Shown here: positions 16,121 through 23,756 of the stretch, in pieces
Numbering within the stretch: the first letter of the stretch is position 1
Layout: each line of letters opens with the position of its first letter
Assembly: GCA_905479495.1 (NCBI GenBank)
Contig: CAJQMR010000005.1
Coordinates: forward strand, 1-64,000
Origin: an uncultured Anaerolineae bacterium
GTDB taxonomy: Bacteria; Chloroflexota; Anaerolineae; Promineifilales; Promineifilaceae
Direction of reading: 5' to 3'
DNA: 64,000 bases
The notes under the pieces: generated by a model
Seen by the model: only the letters and a program-made list of their open reading frames with translations
Databases searched by the model: none
What the model was told of the DNA's origin: nothing
Program-made: the position numbers and the translations under genes

Positions 16121-16564
16121 ATGAAAACGAGACGTCGCGCTAGGCGCGTAACACTGGAAACGCTTTACGAGTACGATATCGCCAGCCACCTGCCAGGTGA
16201 AGTCCTGGAGCGGCGTCTGCTGGAAAACCCAATGGAAAAAACGGGCGTCGAATTTGCTTCCCGACTTATCCAAGGTGTCATCCAGCATCAGGATGAGATG
16301 GACACCCTCATTGCCAAATATGCGCCCGAATGGCCGCTAGACCAGATGGCCGTGATTGATCGCAATATTCTCCGAATCGCCATTTTTGAATTTTTAATTG
16401 AAGCAGAAACCCCCGTCAAAGTCGCCATTAATGAAGCCGTTGAATTAGCCAAAACATATGGGTCAGACAGCGCGCCCCGCTTTATCAACGGTGTGCTGGG
16501 CACGCTGGCCGATCATATTCCCCAGTTGAAAGAAAGATTTCTACCCCTGCCTGTTCCTGAATAA
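16121..16564 (+). CDS. nusB: Transcription antitermination factor NusB
   Basis: 147 residues. [16 protein letters not shown] at the start and the C-terminal [41 protein letters not shown] are the NusB signature. In known systems it binds boxA RNA with NusE (S10) in rRNA antitermination. It follows the Asp23/YqhY-like gene with a 50-base gap, as in Bacillus. Confidence 0.95.
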   Translation: MKTRRRARRVTLETLYEYDIASHLPGEVLERRLLENPMEKTGVEFASRLIQGVIQHQDEMDTLIAKYAPEWPLDQMAVIDRNILRIAIFEFLIEAETPVKVAINEAVELAKTYGSDSAPRFINGVLGTLADHIPQLKERFLPLPVPE

Positions 16565-16577
16565 CCCACCCTAACCC

Positions 16578-17045
16578 ATGGCCACCATTGTTTGTTACGA
16601 CATTCACGGCAATGCAGTCCCCGTCGCTGCTGAGTCGATTACTTTTCGTCCTGCTGTCTATGGTATTTTCATCGAAAACAGCCAGGTTTTGCTGCAAAAA
16701 CAACCACAAACGGATCTATGGCATCCGCCTGGGACGATGCTCACCACCAGTAATCCGCCAACACAGGTCATTCGCCATTATTTCCGGCAAATCACAGGAC
16801 TTACGCCAGTCATTGGCTCGCTCTTGTATGTCGAAGATCAATACTTCTTGGATGAAGCGCGCCGCGCCTGGAAATTATCGGCGATGTATTATGCCTTGGA
16901 ACGGCCGTTAACCACCGCCACCAGCCTCACCGAAGAAGAAGAGACAACCCAAACCCAATGGGTTCCCCTCACTGACCTACAGCGTGAGCAGTTCCAGTTT
17001 GGCTATGAAGCCGTTCAAGCTGGTAAATTACAGCAGCAATTGTGA
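16578..17045 (+). CDS. Nudix-fold protein with a degenerate Nudix box
   Basis: 155 residues. The fold is recognisable: FRPAVYGIFIENSQVLLQKQPQTDLWHPPGTMLTTSNPPTQVIRHYFRQITGL. In an active Nudix hydrolase the box is GX5EX7REUXEEXGU. Here the first Glu position is Ser, and RE..EE is replaced by RHYFRQ, so the metal-binding glutamates are missing. It is therefore probably not a hydrolase; it may bind a ligand or regulate. The promoter of the pheM-pheS leader begins 3 bases after its stop. Confidence 0.8.
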   Translation: MATIVCYDIHGNAVPVAAESITFRPAVYGIFIENSQVLLQKQPQTDLWHPPGTMLTTSNPPTQVIRHYFRQITGLTPVIGSLLYVEDQYFLDEARRAWKLSAMYYALERPLTTATSLTEEEETTQTQWVPLTDLQREQFQFGYEAVQAGKLQQQL

Positions 17046-17047
17046 GC

Positions 17048-17076
17048 TTGACACACCCCAGGCATGATGCTATCAT
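17048..17076 (+). promoter_or_regulatory. Promoter of the phe leader and pheST
   Basis: TTGACA (17048-17053), a 17-base spacer and TATCAT (17071-17076). Transcription should start around 17083, almost at the leader ATG at 17086, so the leader peptide would be translated with little or no 5' leader. Confidence 0.8.
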
Positions 17077-17085
17077 GCGCCCACC

Positions 17086-17166
17086 ATGAACCAACAGCGA
17101 TTTTTTAGCTTCTTCTTTTTTAACAACGTCCGCGCCGCGTTTGCGCCGGAGGTTCGTTCTGCCTGA
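17086..17166 (+). CDS. pheM: Phenylalanine-rich leader peptide of the pheST attenuator
   Basis: A 26-codon ORF begins MNQQRFFSFFFFNN and ends at the TGA at 17164-17166. Six Phe codons occur within eight positions and a seventh follows. It sits between a promoter and an intrinsic terminator ahead of pheS. This is the layout of the E. coli pheM leader: ribosomes stall at Phe codons when Phe-tRNA is scarce and an antiterminator forms. The start is not preceded by a Shine-Dalgarno and would be nearly leaderless. The translation is direct from sequence; its regulatory role is inferred by analogy. Confidence 0.82.
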   Translation: MNQQRFFSFFFFNNVRAAFAPEVRSA

Positions 17167-17229
17167 GAAGAAGCAGCGCTAAAAAACGAACATCCTCTGA
17201 AAGACGCGGCCAACCCCGCGTCTTTTTTT
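17101..17229 (+). promoter_or_regulatory. Transcription attenuator of pheST
   Basis: Alternative pairings are visible. TTTTTTAGC with CTTCTT (17101-17117) can pair with AAGAAG and GCTAAAAAA (about 17168-17186). GTTCGTT (17152-17158) can pair with AACGAAC (17185-17191). The terminator stem is AGACGCGG (17202-17209) with CCGCGTCT (17216-17223), followed by a 7-T run. The first pairing overlaps the Phe codons, as expected for ribosome-stall control. Confidence 0.75.
17202..17229 (+). terminator. Intrinsic terminator upstream of pheS
   Basis: A stem of 8 base pairs with a 6-base loop (CCAACC region) and TTTTTTT directly after. It lies between the leader peptide and pheS. Confidence 0.85.
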
Positions 17230-17280
17230 GTTTGTTTAGCCAAGAACCGTTAAACTTTTCGTTTGGAATTATTGGCCTCA

Positions 17281-17352
17281 GAGGGCAGAGAGATTTAAGA
17301 GAAAAATCTGCAAGCGCTATCTGCGCAAATCTGTGTAATCTGCGGATAAAAA
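17281..17352. repeat. Stuttering spacer (ATCTGCG words) before pheS
   Basis: The words AATCTGC, ATCTGCG, AATCTGTG and AATCTGCGG recur at 10-13-base intervals directly before the pheS ribosome-binding site. Same word family as 52783-52862 and 56620-56660. Confidence 0.65.
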
Positions 17353-17367
17353 ATTAGGAAGTTAATT

Positions 17368-18393
17368 ATGCTAGACCAACTGGAATCATTGTATGAAGCA
17401 TCGCTGGCAAAGCTGGAGGAAGTGGACAGTACGGCCGTACTCGAAACCTGGTACCGCGACACCTTGGGCCGCAAAGGGAGCATTTACCTGATGACCCGCC
17501 AGGTCGGCCAGCTGAGTGCTGACGAACGGCCGATTTTTGGTAAGCGGATCAACGTCGTTAAAAATGAGCTGGAAGCCGCCTACGAAGCGCGTCTCGCCGA
17601 GCTAAAAGCGACCGAACTGGCCGACAAGATCGCCAGTTCCGCCATTGATGTGACCTTACCAGGACGGCCGTTAACCAGCGGCGGCCTGCACGTCATCACC
17701 CAAACCCTGCGCGACATCTACCGCATCTTCGGCGACATGGGCTTCCAAATCTACCGTTCTCCAGATGTGGAAACCGACGCCTACAACTTTGAGCTGCTCA
17801 ACTTCCCGCCGCACCACCCGGCGCGGGAAATGCAAGACAGCTTCTACACCGAAAACCCGGATGTGATCCTGCGCACGCACACCAGCGCCGGACAAATCCG
17901 CGCCATGCGCGAATATTATCCCGAACCGGTGCGCGTCATTCTGCCTGGCATGTGCTACCGCAACGAGCAAATCACCACGCGCAGCAGCATTCAGTTCACC
18001 CAGGTAGAAGGGCTCGCCGTGGGCACCAACATCACCTTTGCCGACCTCAAAGGCACGCTCACCGAGTTTGCCCGCCGCCTCTTCGGAGCCAACCGTGAAA
18101 CTCGCTTCCGGGCCAGCTACTTCCCCTTCACCGAACCCAGCGCGGAGATGGATGTGACCTGCTTCTTGTGTGATGGGAAAGGGTGCCAGGTGTGCAAACA
18201 GACCGGCTGGCTGGAGATTTTAGGCAGCGGCATGGTGCACCCTAACGTGCTGCGCAACGGCGGCTACGACCCTGAGGTGTACACCGGCTTCGCCTTTGGC
18301 ATGGGGCCAGAGCGCATCGCCATGCTCCGTTACGGCATCGACGACATTCGCCAATTCTGGAACAACGATTTACGGTTCCTAAAACAATTCTAA
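17368..18393 (+). CDS. pheS: Phenylalanyl-tRNA synthetase alpha subunit
   Basis: The catalytic subunit of the alpha2-beta2 enzyme. 341 residues. The N-terminal coiled-coil is at 1-80. Motif 2 region CYRNEQITTRSSIQFTQVEGL, the Cys-rich CFLCDGKGCQVCKQTGW, and motif 3 GFAFGMGPERIAMLRYGI are all present. The start ATG 17368 follows AGGAAG. pheT begins 84 bases downstream, after an AATTAGGTAATT spacer repeat. Confidence 0.96.
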   Translation: MLDQLESLYEASLAKLEEVDSTAVLETWYRDTLGRKGSIYLMTRQVGQLSADERPIFGKRINVVKNELEAAYEARLAELKATELADKIASSAIDVTLPGRPLTSGGLHVITQTLRDIYRIFGDMGFQIYRSPDVETDAYNFELLNFPPHHPAREMQDSFYTENPDVILRTHTSAGQIRAMREYYPEPVRVILPGMCYRNEQITTRSSIQFTQVEGLAVGTNITFADLKGTLTEFARRLFGANRETRFRASYFPFTEPSAEMDVTCFLCDGKGCQVCKQTGWLEILGSGMVHPNVLRNGGYDPEVYTGFAFGMGPERIAMLRYGIDDIRQFWNNDLRFLKQF

Positions 18394-18466
18394 TTACCAA
18401 TGACTCAATTACCCAATTGCAATTTGCAATTAAGTAATTAGGTAATTAGGTAATTGGGTAACTTCT
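18394..18466. repeat. Stuttering spacer (AATTACCC / GGTAATT words) between pheS and pheT
   Basis: AATTACC, CAATTACC, CAATTGCAATTTGCAATT, AATTAGGTAATTAGGTAATTGGG: word iteration that can also fold on itself. It fills the spacer inside a two-gene operon. The same words occur at 51540-51604. Confidence 0.7.
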
Positions 18467-18477
18467 CGGAGTTTTCC

Positions 18478-21015
18478 ATGCTTGTACCACTCTCATGGCT
18501 TAAAGATTTTGTCACCATTGATAAACCCGTTGAGCAGGTAGACCGCCTGCTAACCAACGCGGGTCTGGAAGTAAAAACCATTGAAAAAATCGGCATCCCC
18601 GGCGCGGCGCTGGAATGGGACCGCGAGCTCGTCTTGCTGGCCCACCTGCTCAAGGTAGAGCAGCATCCCAATGCAGACCGGTTGGTACTGGCGACCGTGG
18701 ATTATGGCAACGGCCGTTCCAAAACCGTCGTCACCGGCGCACCCAACTTGTTCGATTATATTGGCCAAGGCGACATCAGCAGTTTGCAGATTTTCTCGCC
18801 GCTTGCCCTCGAAGGCTCTGTTTTGTACGACGGCCACAAAGACGGCCGTTCCACCACCAAACTCAAAGGGCGCGAACTGCGCGGCATCTACAACGACGCC
18901 ATGCTTTGCTCCGAAAAAGAGCTGGGCATCAGCGAAGAGCACGAAGGCATCATCCTCATCCAAAAGGACGCCAACTCGCCCGATTACCAGGCTGGTACGC
19001 CACTGCAAGATGCGTTGGGCGATGCCGTACTGGAGATCGACATCATCCCCAACATCGCCCGCTGCGCCTCTATGGTCGGCGTCGCTCGTGAGTATGCCGC
19101 CCTCACCAAACAGCCCATTCGCTACCCCGATTATTCGGTGAAAATGGAGGGGCCGGATGTGGACGGCCGTATCACCCTCACCACCGAAAATCCCGAACTC
19201 AACCCTCGCTTCGTCGGCTACCTCATCGAAGGCGTGCAGCAAACCGCCAGCCCGTACTGGATGCAGCATAGGCTCCGCCTCGCTGGGCAGCGCCCCATCA
19301 ACGTCGTTGTTGACATCTCCAACTACGTCATGCTGGAGATGGGTCAGCCCAACCACACCTTCGACTACGACTTCTTGCGCCGCCGCGCCGACAAATACAA
19401 CCCCGACGGCCCCATCCAAATCAATACCCGTCTGCCTCACGACGGCGAAACGCTCACCACCCTGGACGGCATTAGCCACAAGCTGGAGCCGTACAGCATT
19501 TTGGTGACCGACCCGCTGGGCAACCTCAGTTTGGGCGGTGTCATGGGTGGCGCGGACAGCGAAATCAAGCCAGAAACAGAAAACGTCTTCCTGGAAGCCG
19601 CCGCCTGGAACTTCATCAACATTCGCCGCACCAGCACCAAGCTGGGCATTCACACTGATGCCGCCTTCCGCTTCAGCCGGGGCGTGCACCCCAGCCAGGC
19701 GCTGCTGGGTGCTAATCGCGCCGCCGACCTGCTGCGCAAACTAGCCGGTGGCACCGTTGCCAACAGCGTGCTGGATTATTACCCCAATCCCCCCGAGCCC
19801 GTCACCGTGACGCTGAAGCTGGATTATGCCCGCCGCCTCAGCGGCCTGGATTTAAGCGGCGCGGAGATGGCCGAGCTGCTGAAACGCCTCGAATTTGAAG
19901 CTGAGGTGCATGACGATCATCTGGTCGTCACCGCGCCAGATCACCGCATGGACATCGAAGGGCCGCACGACCTGGTAGAGGAAATTTGCCGCATGTACGG
20001 CTACGACAACATCCCCTCCACTGTGTTGTCTGATGTGCTGCCACCACAGCGGGGCAATCCCAAGCTAGAGCAGGAAGAGCGCATCAAAGACACGCTGGTG
20101 CAGGCTGGCTTGCAGGAGCTCATCACCTTCCGCCTCACCTCCAAAGCACAAGAAGCGAAGTTGATGCCTAAAAATCATGCGGCCGGGCCAGATGGTCGGC
20201 CGTACGTTACCCTCACCAACCCCCTCTCTGCTGAACGGGCCGAAATGCGCCACAGCCTGCTCGCTTCCGTGGTAGAGATTGTCGCTGACAACAGCCGCTA
20301 CCAGGATCGGCTGGCCATGTTCGAGGTCGGCCCCATCTTCATCGCCGATGAGGATGAAATTCTACCCACCGAGCAAACGCGCCTGTCGCTTGTGATGAGC
20401 GGTCAGCGCACCGTTCTGGGCTGGCAAAATGGCGAATCCGGCACCTACGACTTCTTCGATCTGAAGGGTGTGCTGCAAGCGCTGTTCACCGAGCTTCATC
20501 TAGACATCAGCTACGAACCAGTAGAGCATCCCAGCTATCGGCCCGGACGCACTGCCCGCCTGCTGCTGGGTGAAACGCAAGTTGGTGTCATGGGTGAACT
20601 GCATCCGCTGGTGGTAGAGCAGTTCGATGTGCAGTTGGAAGATGATGACCAACCCGTCCTGGCCGCCGACATCGACCTGGAGGCGCTCATCGCCCACATC
20701 CCCAGCCATTACCCATACGATCCCATCTCGCCCTACCCGGCCGTGCATGAAGATATTGCGGTGGTGGTAGACAAAGGCGTTGCTTCCCAAGAGGTCGAGG
20801 AAGCTATCCGCAAATCAGGAGGGTTTCTACTCAAAGATGTGGAACTGTTCGACCTGTACGAAGGCAGCCAGATTGGTGCAGGCAAAAAAAGCCTGGCCTA
20901 CCATCTCACCTTCCAGGCACCTGATAAAACCCTCACGGACAAAGTGGTGCAAAAAAGCCGCAATAAAATCATTGGCCAGCTCAAACATCGCTTAAACGCC
21001 CAGCTGCGCGAATAA
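18478..21015 (+). CDS. pheT: Phenylalanyl-tRNA synthetase beta subunit
   Basis: 845 residues. The start is MLVPLSWLKDFV. It contains a tRNA-binding EMAP-like domain (about 40-190), B3/B4 editing region, B5 domain, a synthetase-like core (DHRMDIEGPHDLVEEICRMYGYDNIPST), and a C-terminal FDX-ACB domain (YPAVHEDIAVVVDKGVASQEVEEAI...). The extent is normal. The start is the ATG at 18478, at the end of the repeat, with TCGGAG upstream. It is followed by a 44-bp perfect palindrome. Confidence 0.96.
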   Translation: MLVPLSWLKDFVTIDKPVEQVDRLLTNAGLEVKTIEKIGIPGAALEWDRELVLLAHLLKVEQHPNADRLVLATVDYGNGRSKTVVTGAPNLFDYIGQGDISSLQIFSPLALEGSVLYDGHKDGRSTTKLKGRELRGIYNDAMLCSEKELGISEEHEGIILIQKDANSPDYQAGTPLQDALGDAVLEIDIIPNIARCASMVGVAREYAALTKQPIRYPDYSVKMEGPDVDGRITLTTENPELNPRFVGYLIEGVQQTASPYWMQHRLRLAGQRPINVVVDISNYVMLEMGQPNHTFDYDFLRRRADKYNPDGPIQINTRLPHDGETLTTLDGISHKLEPYSILVTDPLGNLSLGGVMGGADSEIKPETENVFLEAAAWNFINIRRTSTKLGIHTDAAFRFSRGVHPSQALLGANRAADLLRKLAGGTVANSVLDYYPNPPEPVTVTLKLDYARRLSGLDLSGAEMAELLKRLEFEAEVHDDHLVVTAPDHRMDIEGPHDLVEEICRMYGYDNIPSTVLSDVLPPQRGNPKLEQEERIKDTLVQAGLQELITFRLTSKAQEAKLMPKNHAAGPDGRPYVTLTNPLSAERAEMRHSLLASVVEIVADNSRYQDRLAMFEVGPIFIADEDEILPTEQTRLSLVMSGQRTVLGWQNGESGTYDFFDLKGVLQALFTELHLDISYEPVEHPSYRPGRTARLLLGETQVGVMGELHPLVVEQFDVQLEDDDQPVLAADIDLEALIAHIPSHYPYDPISPYPAVHEDIAVVVDKGVASQEVEEAIRKSGGFLLKDVELFDLYEGSQIGAGKKSLAYHLTFQAPDKTLTDKVVQKSRNKIIGQLKHRLNAQLRE

Positions 21016-21021
21016 ATAAGG

Positions 21022-21065
21022 ATGGGTGAAACGTGATGCGCCTAGGCGCATCACGTTTCACCCAT
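21022..21065. repeat. 44-bp perfect palindrome after pheT
   Basis: Both strands read identically over 22-base arms: ATGGGTGAAACGTGATGCGCCT and its complement, centred at CCTAGG. In RNA this is a long stem with a tiny loop, followed by TCTCCCCCTTT. It may terminate pheST and is also a cruciform-prone DNA element. Confidence 0.85.
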
Positions 21066-21150
21066 TCTCCCCCTTTCAAATCTCAAAGCCCCCCACCTAT
21101 TGCCAGCAAATCAAGTGGCGAAGTGCCCAAATTTTAGTGCCAACTATTGG

Positions 21151-21206
21151 TTGACATGCCTAAAGTTCAGTGATATAGTTGATGCATCAACTGTTGAGGT
21201 ATCAAC
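21151..21206 (+). promoter_or_regulatory. marR promoter with overlapping palindromic operator
   Basis: TTGACA (21151-21156), a 17-base spacer, TATAGT (21174-21179). AGTTGATGCATCAACT (21177-21192) is a perfect 16-base palindrome covering the -10/start region. GTTGAGGTATCAAC (21193-21206) is a second, imperfect copy. A MarR dimer bound here would block the promoter of its own gene. Confidence 0.8.
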
Positions 21207-21250
21207 TATATTTTTGGAACCCGTTTTCCCAAAAGGTCCACTGAAACAGC

Positions 21251-21718
21251 ATGAGCGACAGAGAAATGCTCTACAACCTTCTAAAACAAACCTTCATTCT
21301 CCTCGATGATGGTGACCGTCGGTTATTTGGTCAATATAATCTCAGCCCCACACGCTATTATGCATTACTTCATATTTTGGAAAAGCCAGGACTCTCTTCC
21401 AGTGAGCTAAGCGATCGCCTTTTATGCGACAAAAGCAACGTCACGCGCATTGTCAAAGGGCTGGAAAATACCGGTTATATTTTGCGCAAACCACATGAAA
21501 CAGACGGCCGTACCCTCCGCCTCTACCTCACCGAACAAGGGAAAGCCGTCTGCACAGAAATATCCGCCGCTCATCAAACATATAATGAACTTCGCCTCAG
21601 CTGCATCAGCGAAATTTCGCAAGGCAACCTTCTGGAAAACCTTTCTTTGCTAAATGATTCTTTACAAGAAGAATTATCACTGCCGCTCCTGCCAGTTAAT
21701 GGATACAATGCTGAATAA
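21251..21718 (+). CDS. MarR family transcriptional regulator
   Basis: 155 residues with a winged helix: LSSSELSDRLLCDKSNVTRIVKGLENTGYILRKPHETDGRTLRLYLTEQGKAV, including the wing DGR. N- and C-terminal helices provide dimerisation. It is probably autoregulated through the palindromes at 21177-21206. Its position upstream of a maltodextrin ABC system suggests a role in that locus, but no matching operator was seen directly before the binding-protein gene, so this is only proximity. Confidence 0.88.
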   Translation: MSDREMLYNLLKQTFILLDDGDRRLFGQYNLSPTRYYALLHILEKPGLSSSELSDRLLCDKSNVTRIVKGLENTGYILRKPHETDGRTLRLYLTEQGKAVCTEISAAHQTYNELRLSCISEISQGNLLENLSLLNDSLQEELSLPLLPVNGYNAE

Positions 21719-21910
21719 CTATAAATTCAGAAGACGCTTCTACAAGCGAGAATAAAGTTCATACGCATCATAACTTTACAATTGAGTCTTAATCAACAAG
21801 AACAAAAGATTAGCCTTGCCCACTGAAGGAGGTGGTGCTTTCCACAAAACCGTCAATAAGTACGCCAATATTTTCAAAATCAAAAAATTTAAAAGAATTT
21901 TAGGAGAGAG

Positions 21911-23599
21911 ATGAACACGAAAAAATGGTATATCCTAGCAGTTTTGTTTTTACTCGGTGCTCTATTTTTGAGCGCCTGCGGTGGTGCTGATGAACCCGCC
22001 GCCGAAGACACAGTCGAAGAGCCCGCGACAACAACAGACACCACGGCAGAAGAAGCGGCTCCAGCTGAAGAAGAAACCATGGATGAAGAAATGCCAGCCG
22101 AAGAAGAAGCCATGGAAGAAGAAGCACCAGCTGAAGAAGAAACCATGGAAGAAGAGGCGGCACCAGCTGAAGAAGAAGCCATGGATGAATTTGACGTTTC
22201 CATTACAATTTGGGCCGATGACACACGCGCCCCAATTCTGACGGATCTTGCCGAATCCTTCCAGGCCGAATATGGTGTTGGCTTAATCGTTGAGCAGGTA
22301 GCCGACATCAACGATCAATTCCCAATTGCTGCCCCGGCAGGCGAAGGCCCCGATATACTTATCCTGGCCCATGACCGTATTGGTGGTTTCTTTGCCAGCG
22401 GTTTGCTAGCCCCCATTGATTTAGGTGACAAAGTTGATGAATTTTACCCAGTTGCCATTGATGCCTTCACCTATGAAGGTCAATTGGTAGGGATGCCCTA
22501 CGCTGTTGAAAATCTTGCCTTTTTCTACAACACCGACATGATCGAAACACCGCCCACCACCTGGGACGAGTTGATAGAGATGGGTGGAGCCTTGGTTGAC
22601 AGCGGTGACGCTACCTATGCCCTGGCCCTTACTGGCACAACTTACGATGCCTATCCGCTGCAAACCGCTTTTGGCGGCTACGTATTTGGCGTTAACGAGA
22701 ATGGTTATGATCCAACAGATGTTGGTATCGACAGCCCTGGCATGATTGCCGCTGGCGACTTCATTCAACAAAATGTAGAGGCTGGTTACATCAGCAGCAG
22801 CACAGACTGGGATACCGCTCACCTGCAATTTGAAACTGGCGAAGTACCTTTCCTGATGGCTGGTCCTTGGGCTTTGGATCGTTTGCGCGAATCTGGTGTT
22901 CCGTATGCTATCACAACATTCCCCGCTGCTGAGCAAGTTGGCCAATCCTTCCTAGGCGTACAGGGTTTTGCGGTTAATGCGCTGAGCGAAAACGTGCTCT
23001 TGGCCCAAACATTCCTGACCGAATTTGTGGCCACCCAAGACGTGATGCAGGAGTTAGCTAGTGCTGGCAATCGTCCTTCTGCTTTTGTCTCTGTGACCAG
23101 CGATGACCCTGACATCGCTACGTTTGGGGAAGTCGGCGTCGATGCCGTTCCCATGCCAGCCATCCCAGAAATGGGTTCTGTCTGGGGCAGCTGGGCCGAT
23201 TCCTTCACCTTGATCATCAATGGTGAGCAAACGGCTGACGAAGCGCTTACAAATGGCGCCGCCCAAATCCGTGACCTCATTGGCGGCTCGGCTGCAGGTA
23301 TGGTCAATGTGCCTGGTTCCTGGCAAGTGGCCTCTGGTCTTTGCGAAGGCGATTGGGACCCGGCTTGCACGGGCACAGCCTTAACCGACAATGGTGACGG
23401 CACCTATTCCGCTACCTTTGACGTGCCAGCTGGCGAGTACGAAGGTAAAGTGGCGCTTGACGGTGCTTGGACAGAGAACTATGGGGTTGATGGCGTAGCT
23501 GATGGCGACAACATTGCCTTTACCGTAGATTCTGATGGCCCGGTTACCTTTACCTGGGATTCCGAAACCAAGATTCTAACCATTGAAATGGGCGGATAA
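21911..23599 (+). CDS. Maltodextrin-type substrate-binding lipoprotein with C-terminal X25-like domain
   Basis: 562 residues. The signal peptide ends in the lipobox LSACGG (about residues 18-23). Residues about 25-95 are a Glu/Ala-rich linker with an 11-residue acidic repeat (EEETMDEEMPA, EEEAMEEEAPA, ...). Residues about 98-450 resemble MalE-type binding proteins (ITIWADDTRAPILTDLAESFQAEYG; PYAVENLAFFYN). The last 95 residues (GSWQVASGLCEGDWDPACTG...DNGDGTYSATFDVPAGEYEGKVAL...ENYGVDG) match the X25 domain found in pullulanases and some amylases, a possible carbohydrate-binding unit. The fusion is unusual. GGAGAG precedes the ATG. No ACGGCCGT motif is present in the gene. Confidence 0.88.
   Translation: MNTKKWYILAVLFLLGALFLSACGGADEPAAEDTVEEPATTTDTTAEEAAPAEEETMDEEMPAEEEAMEEEAPAEEETMEEEAAPAEEEAMDEFDVSITIWADDTRAPILTDLAESFQAEYGVGLIVEQVADINDQFPIAAPAGEGPDILILAHDRIGGFFASGLLAPIDLGDKVDEFYPVAIDAFTYEGQLVGMPYAVENLAFFYNTDMIETPPTTWDELIEMGGALVDSGDATYALALTGTTYDAYPLQTAFGGYVFGVNENGYDPTDVGIDSPGMIAAGDFIQQNVEAGYISSSTDWDTAHLQFETGEVPFLMAGPWALDRLRESGVPYAITTFPAAEQVGQSFLGVQGFAVNALSENVLLAQTFLTEFVATQDVMQELASAGNRPSAFVSVTSDDPDIATFGEVGVDAVPMPAIPEMGSVWGSWADSFTLIINGEQTADEALTNGAAQIRDLIGGSAAGMVNVPGSWQVASGLCEGDWDPACTGTALTDNGDGTYSATFDVPAGEYEGKVALDGAWTENYGVDGVADGDNIAFTVDSDGPVTFTWDSETKILTIEMGG
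22067..22190 (+). repeat. In-frame acidic tandem repeat in the binding protein
   Basis: The units GAAGAAGAAACCATGGATGA, GAAGAAGAAGCCATGGAAGA and variants repeat every 33-36 bases for almost four copies, coding for an 11-12-residue Glu-rich unit. Length could vary between strains by slippage. Confidence 0.75.
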
Positions 23600-23610
23600 T
23601 TCCGCATGAT

Positions 23611-23655
23611 ATTTGAGGCTCAGAAACGGCCGTTTCTGAGCCTCAAATTTTTACT
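23611..23655 (+). terminator. 38-bp perfect palindrome/terminator between binding protein and permeases
   Basis: 23611-23648 is fully self-complementary; each arm begins ATTTGAGGCTCAGAAACG and the centre is the motif ACGGCCGT. TTTTTA follows. It probably lowers transcription into the permease genes, so more binding protein than permease is made. Confidence 0.88.
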
Positions 23656-23756
23656 TCAAAACACACGGGAGTTCATTGCTCCCACTCTTACAACTACCCT
23701 AAAACCGCATCCAGGAAGAGAAGAATTCCCCCAGGAGTAGGAAGGAGGTTAGCTAT

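Noticed and set aside
17281..17352. Riboswitch or second leader upstream of pheS
   Set aside because: The stretch is a word-iterating spacer of the same type as others in the window, with no conserved aptamer features.
18550..19689. Long minus-strand frame inside pheT
   Set aside because: It is antisense to well-conserved pheT, without start signals or recognisable domains, and reflects GC-rich codon bias.
22067..22190. Sequencing artefact in the acidic repeat of the binding protein
   Set aside because: The reading frame is kept through units of 33 and 36 bases with synonymous differences, so it is a genuine coding repeat.
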